Part shown: positions 59,499 through 64,000 of the stretch, piece after piece
How the letters are laid out: every line of letters starts with the position of its first letter
Position numbering within the stretch: the stretch's first letter is position 1
The notes under the pieces: generated by a model
Seen by the model: the letters and a program-made list of their open reading frames with translations, nothing else
The model's database searches: none
Told to the model about the DNA's origin: nothing
Made by a program: the position numbers and the translations under genes
From: Rhodoferax sp. BAB1
Lineage (GTDB): Bacteria; Pseudomonadota; Gammaproteobacteria; Burkholderiales; Burkholderiaceae_C
NCBI RefSeq assembly: GCF_013334205.1
Contig: NZ_CP054424.1
Coordinates: 268,001-332,000 of the forward strand
Length of the DNA: 64,000 nucleotides
Reading direction: 5' to 3'

Positions 59499-59622
59499 GC
59501 TACTGCGCGGGCGCATTGCGTCGTTGGGCGGTGCTCGGAATCCTCACGTACCCCAAGGTACGTTCCGGTTCCTGCGCTCCGTCCGCCTAGCACTGCATCC
59601 CGCTCGCTACGCCCCGGTGGTG
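59499..59622. repeat. Intergenic structured repeat after coxC
   Basis: Contains GCGGTGCTCGGAATCCTC, then ACGTACC-CCAA-GGTACGT and GTTCCTGCGCTCCGTCCGCC, which fold into one long imperfect hairpin. I know similar sequences as repeated intergenic elements in beta- and gammaproteobacteria. It lies between coxC and its terminator. Confidence 0.7.
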
Positions 59623-59630
59623 TGGCAATA

Positions 59631-59665
59631 AAAACAAAAGCCGCTCGCAGCGGCTTTTGTTTTTG
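59631..59665. terminator. Bidirectional terminator after coxC
   Basis: A 15-bp perfect stem (AAAACAAAAGCCGCT / AGCGGCTTTTGTTTT) with loop CGC; serves coxC and the convergent DUF2909 gene. Confidence 0.95.
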
Positions 59666-59681
59666 TTCGACGTGAGATGGC

Positions 59682-59903
59682 TTACTGGCCCGGCTTGATG
59701 CCCGTGGGCTGGATGTAGCCCAGCTTCCAGGCGATCAGGATGCAGAGGAAGATCAGGATGGAAAAGCCCACGCGAAAGGCGAGGGCGCGTGCCATGTTGC
59801 TGGTCTTGGGTTTGCCGTCACGGCCGTCGCGCATCATGAAGAACAGGGCCGAGCCCAGGCTGGCGATGATGGCCAGGAAGGCCAGGGCGACGAGGTATTT
59901 CAT
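59682..59903 (-). CDS. Twin-transmembrane protein (DUF2909)
   Basis: 73 residues: two membrane helices (YLVALAFLAIIASLGSALFFMM and FSILIFLCILIAW) joined by RDGRDGKPKTSN. Typically found in oxidase assembly loci of betaproteobacteria. Divergent from the SURF1 gene with only 15 nt between starts. Confidence 0.85.
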   Translation of the reverse strand: MKYLVALAFLAIIASLGSALFFMMRDGRDGKPKTSNMARALAFRVGFSILIFLCILIAWKLGYIQPTGIKPGQ

Positions 59904-59918
59904 GGACAGGATTATCGC

Positions 59919-60638
59919 GTGAGTGAAAAGGGGCGTTTCTGGGTGGTGACAGTGGCCGCGTTGCTGGGCGTGGCGCTGACGCTGGCGCTCGGGCGCTGGC
60001 AGCTCGGCCGTGCCGACGAGAAGCAAGCCCTGCAGGCCCGCATCGACGCCCGGGCCCAACTGCCGGTGCTGGACGGTCGCAGCCTGGCCGGCGTGCTGGA
60101 CGAGGAACTGCTGCACCGTCGCATCGAGGCGCTGGGGCAGTGGCTGCCGCAATATACGGTCTTCCTGGACAACCGGCAGATGAACGGGCGTCCCGGTTTC
60201 TACGTGCTGACGCCTTTGCGCCTGGACGGCGGGGCGGTCGTGCTGGTGCAGCGCGGCTGGGTGCCGCGCAACTTCGAGGACCGGCTGCGCGTGCCGCAGA
60301 TCGACACGCCAGCCGGGCTGGTGAAAGTGCAGGGCCGCATAGCCCCCGCACCCTCCAAGCTCTATGAGATGGGTGAAGCCGGGAGTGGAGCGATCCGGCA
60401 AAATCTCGATCTGGCACAGTTTCGGGTCGAGACCGGGCTGGCCCTGGTCGAGGGATCGATCCAGCAGACCGGTGCGACCCGGCAGGACGACGGCCTGCTG
60501 CGTGACTGGCCGCAGATCAACACCGGGGTCGACAAGCACTACGGTTACGCGTTTCAATGGTTCGGGCTGTGTGCCCTGATAACACTCCTTTATGTCTGGT
60601 TCCAAATTGTCAGAAGATACAAGCAGCGCCAAGCCTGA
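59919..60638 (+). CDS. SURF1-family cytochrome oxidase assembly protein
   Basis: 239 residues, GTG start. Two membrane helices at the ends (VVTVAALLGVALTLALG; FQWFGLCALITLLYVWF) and the conserved GRWQLGRADEK, FLDNRQMNGRPGFYVLTPL, VLVQRGWVP. Helps heme a insertion. The next gene starts inside it (47-nt overlap). Confidence 0.93.
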   Translation: MSEKGRFWVVTVAALLGVALTLALGRWQLGRADEKQALQARIDARAQLPVLDGRSLAGVLDEELLHRRIEALGQWLPQYTVFLDNRQMNGRPGFYVLTPLRLDGGAVVLVQRGWVPRNFEDRLRVPQIDTPAGLVKVQGRIAPAPSKLYEMGEAGSGAIRQNLDLAQFRVETGLALVEGSIQQTGATRQDDGLLRDWPQINTGVDKHYGYAFQWFGLCALITLLYVWFQIVRRYKQRQA

Positions 60639-61311
60639 AGGCAGCGACCACGTTCTCGGTCTCACCGTCTACGACCTGCCCGAGCCGAGCCAGGCCCTGG
60701 CCGACGAGACCCGGCGTACCCGTGTCGGTCGCTGGAAGATGATCGCGGTGCTGCTGGTCAGCGCGGCGCCGGTGATCGCCTCCTACTTCACCTATTACGT
60801 GATCCGCCCCGAAGGCCGGCGCAATTTCGGTGAACTCATCGATCCGCAGCGCCCCCTGCCCGAGATGCTGGGCCTGGACCTGGAAGGGCGCACGCACCAG
60901 CTGAGCGAACTCAAGGGCCAGTGGCTGCTGGTGAGCGTGGGCAGCGGCAGTTGCAGTGAGGTCTGCACACAGCAGCTCTACTTCCAGCGCCAGTTGCGCG
61001 AGAGCCTGGGCAAGGAAAAAGACCGCCTGGACCGGGTCTGGCTGGTCAACGACATGCAGGCCATCCCGGCGGAACTGCAGCCCGGGCTGAAGGATGCCAC
61101 GGTGCTGCGTGTGCCTGCCGAGGAACTGGCGCGCTGGCTGGCACCGGCCAGCGGCCATGACATCGGCGAGCACCTGTATGTGGTGGACCCGATGGGTAAC
61201 TGGATGATGCGTTTTCCCGCCCGGCTGGACATCGAGACGGCCGCCAAGGCCAAGCGTGATCTGGAGCGCCTGATGCGTGCGTCCAGTTCCTGGGACAAGG
61301 CCGGGCGCTGA
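60592..61311 (+). CDS. Membrane-anchored thioredoxin-fold protein of the cox cluster
   Basis: 239 residues; start ATG 60592 lies 47 nt inside the SURF1 gene. Cytosolic N-terminus (SEDTSSAKPEGSDHV), one membrane helix (MIAVLLVSAAPVIASYFTYYVI), then a thioredoxin-like domain with SGSCSEVCTQQLYFQRQL. The two cysteines spaced CSEVC resemble the copper motif of Sco proteins. Probably an assembly factor. Confidence 0.78.
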   Translation: MSGSKLSEDTSSAKPEGSDHVLGLTVYDLPEPSQALADETRRTRVGRWKMIAVLLVSAAPVIASYFTYYVIRPEGRRNFGELIDPQRPLPEMLGLDLEGRTHQLSELKGQWLLVSVGSGSCSEVCTQQLYFQRQLRESLGKEKDRLDRVWLVNDMQAIPAELQPGLKDATVLRVPAEELARWLAPASGHDIGEHLYVVDPMGNWMMRFPARLDIETAAKAKRDLERLMRASSSWDKAGR

Positions 61312-61315
61312 AGCC

Positions 61316-62485
61316 ATGGATGCCCCCGCACTCTACGACTTCAGTCCGGCCCTGCGCCTCATGCTCATGGGCCTGGTGCTGGCGGGCGGCCCGCTGGCCT
61401 GGGTCTGGCTACGCCAGCGCCAGGCCAGCACCGCGCGCCGTTTGCAGGCCCTGACCGTGCTCACCCTCTTCCTCACCTTCGACCTGGTGTTGTTCGGCGC
61501 CTTCACCCGCCTGACGGATTCAGGCCTGGGTTGCCCGGACTGGCCGGGTTGTTACGGCAATGCGAGCCCGGTCGGTGCCCACGCTGAAATCTCGGCGGCG
61601 CAGCAGGCCATGCCCACCGGACCGGTTACGCATGGCAAGGCCTGGGTTGAAATGATCCACCGCTACCTCGCTACCGGCGTCGGTGTCCTCATTCTGGTGT
61701 TGGCGCTGGTCAGCTGGCGCGAGCACCTGCGCAAGGTGCGCAGTGCTGCCGGCACGCTGAGTCCCTGGTGGGCCACGCTCACCCTGGTCTGGGTCTGCGT
61801 GCAGGGTGCCTTTGGCGCGCTGACCGTCACCATGAAGCTGTTCCCCGCCATCGTCACCCTGCACCTGCTGGGCGGCCTGCTCCTGCTGGCTTTGTTGAGT
61901 CTGCAGGCAGTGCGCTATGCGCAATTGCATGATGCGGGCGCCACGCGTGTGGCGCCGGCCGGCTTGCGCCGCCTGCTGGGCTGGGGCTTGGGCCTGCTGA
62001 CGCTGCAGATCGCCCTGGGGGGCTGGGTCAGCACCAACTACGCCGTGCTGGCGTGTACCGAGTTTCCGAGCTGTCAGGGCAGCTGGTGGCCCGAGATGAA
62101 TTTTGTCCAGGGCTTCGAACTCTGGCGTGAGCTGGGCCTGACCGGCACGGGTGAGCACATCAGCTTTGCCGCGCTCACCGCCATCCACTACGTGCATCGC
62201 CTGGCAGCCTATCTCGTCATCGCCGTGCTGCTGCTGCTGGCCTGGCGCCTGCACGCGCTGCCCTTGTGGCGGCGTGTTGCGCGCGCGCTGGCAGCCCTGT
62301 TGCTGCTGCAATTCCTCAGCGGCCTGAGCAACGTGGTGCTGGACTGGCCGTTGCTGGCGGCCGTGCTGCACACCGGCGGCGCTGCCGGCCTGGTGGTGTT
62401 GCTGACCTGGAGCCTGGCCAGCAGCCAGCCGGCCGGGCAGGCCAGCCGCGTCCCCTCTGTTCCTGTTTCGAGTCCTGCCGCATGA
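61316..62485 (+). CDS. ctaA: Heme A synthase CtaA/COX15
   Basis: 389 residues, about eight membrane helices. [80 protein letters not shown] provide the paired histidines. Oxidises heme O to heme A. Overlaps ctaB (ATGA). Confidence 0.95.
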   Translation: MDAPALYDFSPALRLMLMGLVLAGGPLAWVWLRQRQASTARRLQALTVLTLFLTFDLVLFGAFTRLTDSGLGCPDWPGCYGNASPVGAHAEISAAQQAMPTGPVTHGKAWVEMIHRYLATGVGVLILVLALVSWREHLRKVRSAAGTLSPWWATLTLVWVCVQGAFGALTVTMKLFPAIVTLHLLGGLLLLALLSLQAVRYAQLHDAGATRVAPAGLRRLLGWGLGLLTLQIALGGWVSTNYAVLACTEFPSCQGSWWPEMNFVQGFELWRELGLTGTGEHISFAALTAIHYVHRLAAYLVIAVLLLLAWRLHALPLWRRVARALAALLLLQFLSGLSNVVLDWPLLAAVLHTGGAAGLVVLLTWSLASSQPAGQASRVPSVPVSSPAA

Positions 62486-63378
62486 GTGCCCCCATCACCG
62501 TCTCCACGACCTCCGTGTTCAGCCAGTTCTATGCGCTGACCAAACCGCGGGTGGTCCAGCTCATTGTCTTCTGCGCCCTGATCGGCATGGTGCTGGCAGT
62601 GCCCGGCCTGCCGCGCTGGCCGGAACTGCGCCTGATGATCATTGCCTGCATCGGCATCTGGCTGGTGGCCGGCGCGGCGGCGGCCTTCAACTGCATCGTC
62701 GAGAAGGGCATCGATGCCAAGATGAAGCGCACCGCCTGGCGTCCCACCGCCAAGGGCGAACTCAGTGATGTGCAGACCCTGCTGTTTTCGGCGGTGCTGT
62801 GTGCCGCGGGCTCGGTGCTGCTGTACTTCTGGATCAACCCGCTGACCATGTGGCTGACCTTCGCCACCTTCGTCGGTTATGCCGTGATCTACACCGTCAT
62901 CCTCAAGCCGCTGACGCCGCAGAACATCGTGATCGGCGGCGCGTCCGGGGCCATGCCGCCGGTACTGGGCTGGGCCGCGCTGACCAACGACGTCGGCCCC
63001 GAGGCGCTGATCCTCTTCCTCATCATCTTCCTGTGGACGCCGCCGCACTTCTGGGCGCTGGCACTGTACCGGGTGGAGGACTACCGCAAGTCCGGCCTGC
63101 CCATGCTGCCGGTCACCCACGGCAACGAGTTCACACGCCTGCAGATCCTGCTCTACACCCTGGTCCTGTTCGCGGCCTGCCTCATGCCCTTTGCCTACGG
63201 CATGAGCTCCTGGCTCTACCTGGCCACGGCTGTGCTGCTCAGCGTCGGGTTTTTTGCCTACGCCTTCAAGCTGTGGCGCAACTACTCGGACGAGCTCGCC
63301 CGCAAGACCTTCCGTTTCTCGCTGATCCATCTCAGCGTGCTTTTTGCAGCCCTGCTGCTCGACCATTACCTGCTGTGA
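62482..63378 (+). CDS. ctaB: Heme O synthase CtaB/COX10
   Basis: 298 residues, UbiA superfamily. First motif is [15 protein letters not shown] (N-x3-E-x3-D variant of the usual asparagine-aspartate motif), and second is [36 protein letters not shown] at the N-terminus. Transfers farnesyl diphosphate to heme B. Follows ctaA. Confidence 0.95.
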   Translation: MSAPITVSTTSVFSQFYALTKPRVVQLIVFCALIGMVLAVPGLPRWPELRLMIIACIGIWLVAGAAAAFNCIVEKGIDAKMKRTAWRPTAKGELSDVQTLLFSAVLCAAGSVLLYFWINPLTMWLTFATFVGYAVIYTVILKPLTPQNIVIGGASGAMPPVLGWAALTNDVGPEALILFLIIFLWTPPHFWALALYRVEDYRKSGLPMLPVTHGNEFTRLQILLYTLVLFAACLMPFAYGMSSWLYLATAVLLSVGFFAYAFKLWRNYSDELARKTFRFSLIHLSVLFAALLLDHYLL

Positions 63379-63385
63379 GACCTTC

Positions 63386-63997
63386 ATGAACAAGCGCACT
63401 GCTCTTCACTCCATCGCGGCGGGCCTGCTCGCCGCCGGGGGCCTGCTGCTGGCGGGCTGCTCCGACAGCGGCAAACCCGGCTTCAGCGCCATCGACCTGA
63501 CGGGCGCCGACTACGCCCGCGATTTCGCGCTGACCGACCACAACGGCCAGGCGCGCACGCTCAAGGACTTCCAGGGCAAGATCGTCGTGATGTTCTTCGG
63601 CTACACGCAGTGCCCGGACGTCTGCCCCACTTCCATGACCGAACTGGTGGCAGTGAAGAAGCTGCTGGGTCCGGACGGCGAGAAGCTGCAGGGCCTGTTC
63701 GTCACCGTTGATCCCGCGCGCGACACGCCCGAGGTGATGAAGAGCTACATGAGCAACTTCGATCCGACCTTCCTCGCGCTGTATGCGCCCAGCCCCGAGC
63801 AACTGGCCGCGGTGGCCAAGGACTACAAGGTCTATTACAAGAAGGTCGATGGCAAGACACCCACCAGTTACACCATGGACCACTCGGCCGGCATGTACAT
63901 CTACGACACCCAGGGTCGTTTGCGCCTGTATTCGCGCTACGGCAGCGGGGCGGGGGCGCTGGCTTCGGATATCAGGCAGCTCCTGCAGGAGAAGTGA
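63386..63997 (+). CDS. SCO1/SenC-type copper chaperone (lipoprotein)
   Basis: 203 residues from ATG 63386. Lipobox LLLAGCSDS. Copper site Cys76 and Cys80 in CPDVCP and His166 in MDHSAGMYIYD. Thioredoxin fold FFGYTQCPDVC. Delivers copper to the CuA centre. The gene ends 3 nt from the window edge. Confidence 0.94.
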   Translation: MNKRTALHSIAAGLLAAGGLLLAGCSDSGKPGFSAIDLTGADYARDFALTDHNGQARTLKDFQGKIVVMFFGYTQCPDVCPTSMTELVAVKKLLGPDGEKLQGLFVTVDPARDTPEVMKSYMSNFDPTFLALYAPSPEQLAAVAKDYKVYYKKVDGKTPTSYTMDHSAGMYIYDTQGRLRLYSRYGSGAGALASDIRQLLQEK

Positions 63998-64000
63998 TCT

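Overview
The window reads as chromosomal DNA of a G+C-rich betaproteobacterium, most likely Burkholderiales, Comamonadaceae (the Polaromonas / Rhodoferax / Variovorax neighbourhood). The basis is the soxR-CDYZAXB gene order, five intact Bug (TctC-like) periplasmic receptors without a matching transporter, a cytochrome oxidase operon carrying the small assembly protein and DUF2970 genes usual in this group, DUF1841 and DUF3149 proteins, and three kinds of structured intergenic repeat that I associate with Comamonadaceae. No species can be named from the sequence alone.

Layout. 1-10.0 kb: thiosulfate oxidation. A DUF302 gene (cut by the window edge), a FadL-type porin and a small cytochrome c precede the ArsR-type regulator soxR and soxC-D-Y-Z-A-X-B; a periplasmic DsrE-like gene lies convergent to soxB. 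10.0-16.5 kb: a decayed lipoprotein gene, a chemoreceptor, a tRNA-Arg(CCT) whose 5' end lies inside a 20-bp inverted repeat, a MoxR / small membrane protein / GNAT / VWA operon and cytochrome c4. 16.5-32 kb: an IclR regulator facing pcaI-pcaJ-pcaF, then an uptake and catabolic block (two 3-hydroxyisobutyrate-dehydrogenase-like enzymes, a deaminase-type amidohydrolase, Bug receptors, maleylacetate reductase), a UbiA-type prenyltransferase, ohrR-ohr with a perfect operator, another Bug receptor and a lipoprotein cytochrome c. 33.2-35.8 kb: an AT-richer island with a NERD protein, a protein with a HEPN-like R-X5-H motif and a frameshifted membrane protein. Its first two genes are arranged like integron cassettes, and one island edge abuts a truncated Bug receptor gene. 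35.9-51.1 kb: aromatic catabolism (flavin monooxygenase, LysR regulator, intradiol dioxygenase, DctPQM TRAP transporter, small accessory enzymes, Bug receptor, RutE-like nitroreductase), a TauE/SafE exporter, a Kef-type antiporter, a second intradiol dioxygenase, an FAH-family hydrolase and a Bug receptor. 51.3-54.6 kb: ParA-like ATPase, MaoC hydratase, TrmL, ComF and a BioC-like protein. 54.7-64 kb: caa3-type cytochrome c oxidase (coxB, coxA, ctaG, coxC) and its assembly genes (SURF1, ctaA, ctaB, Sco).

How the genes fit together. The Sox enzymes would pass electrons from thiosulfate to c-type cytochromes (SoxX/SoxA, c4 and two small cytochromes c) and on to the caa3 oxidase encoded in the same window. 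The carbon genes make a coherent inferred lower pathway: flavin hydroxylation of a phenolic compound, intradiol cleavage of hydroxyquinol to maleylacetate, reduction to 3-oxoadipate (maleylacetate reductase), CoA transfer (PcaIJ) and thiolysis (PcaF) to succinyl-CoA and acetyl-CoA. Together this suggests a mixotroph able to use reduced sulfur and plant- or soil-derived aromatics.

No intergenic stretch is longer than about 220 bases. The larger ones (12155-12640, 16274-16476, 31649-31867, 40556-40700, 54573-54777, 59495-59681) are covered by the repeat, operator, tRNA and terminator entries. There is no CRISPR array, rRNA, insertion sequence or integrase gene in the window.
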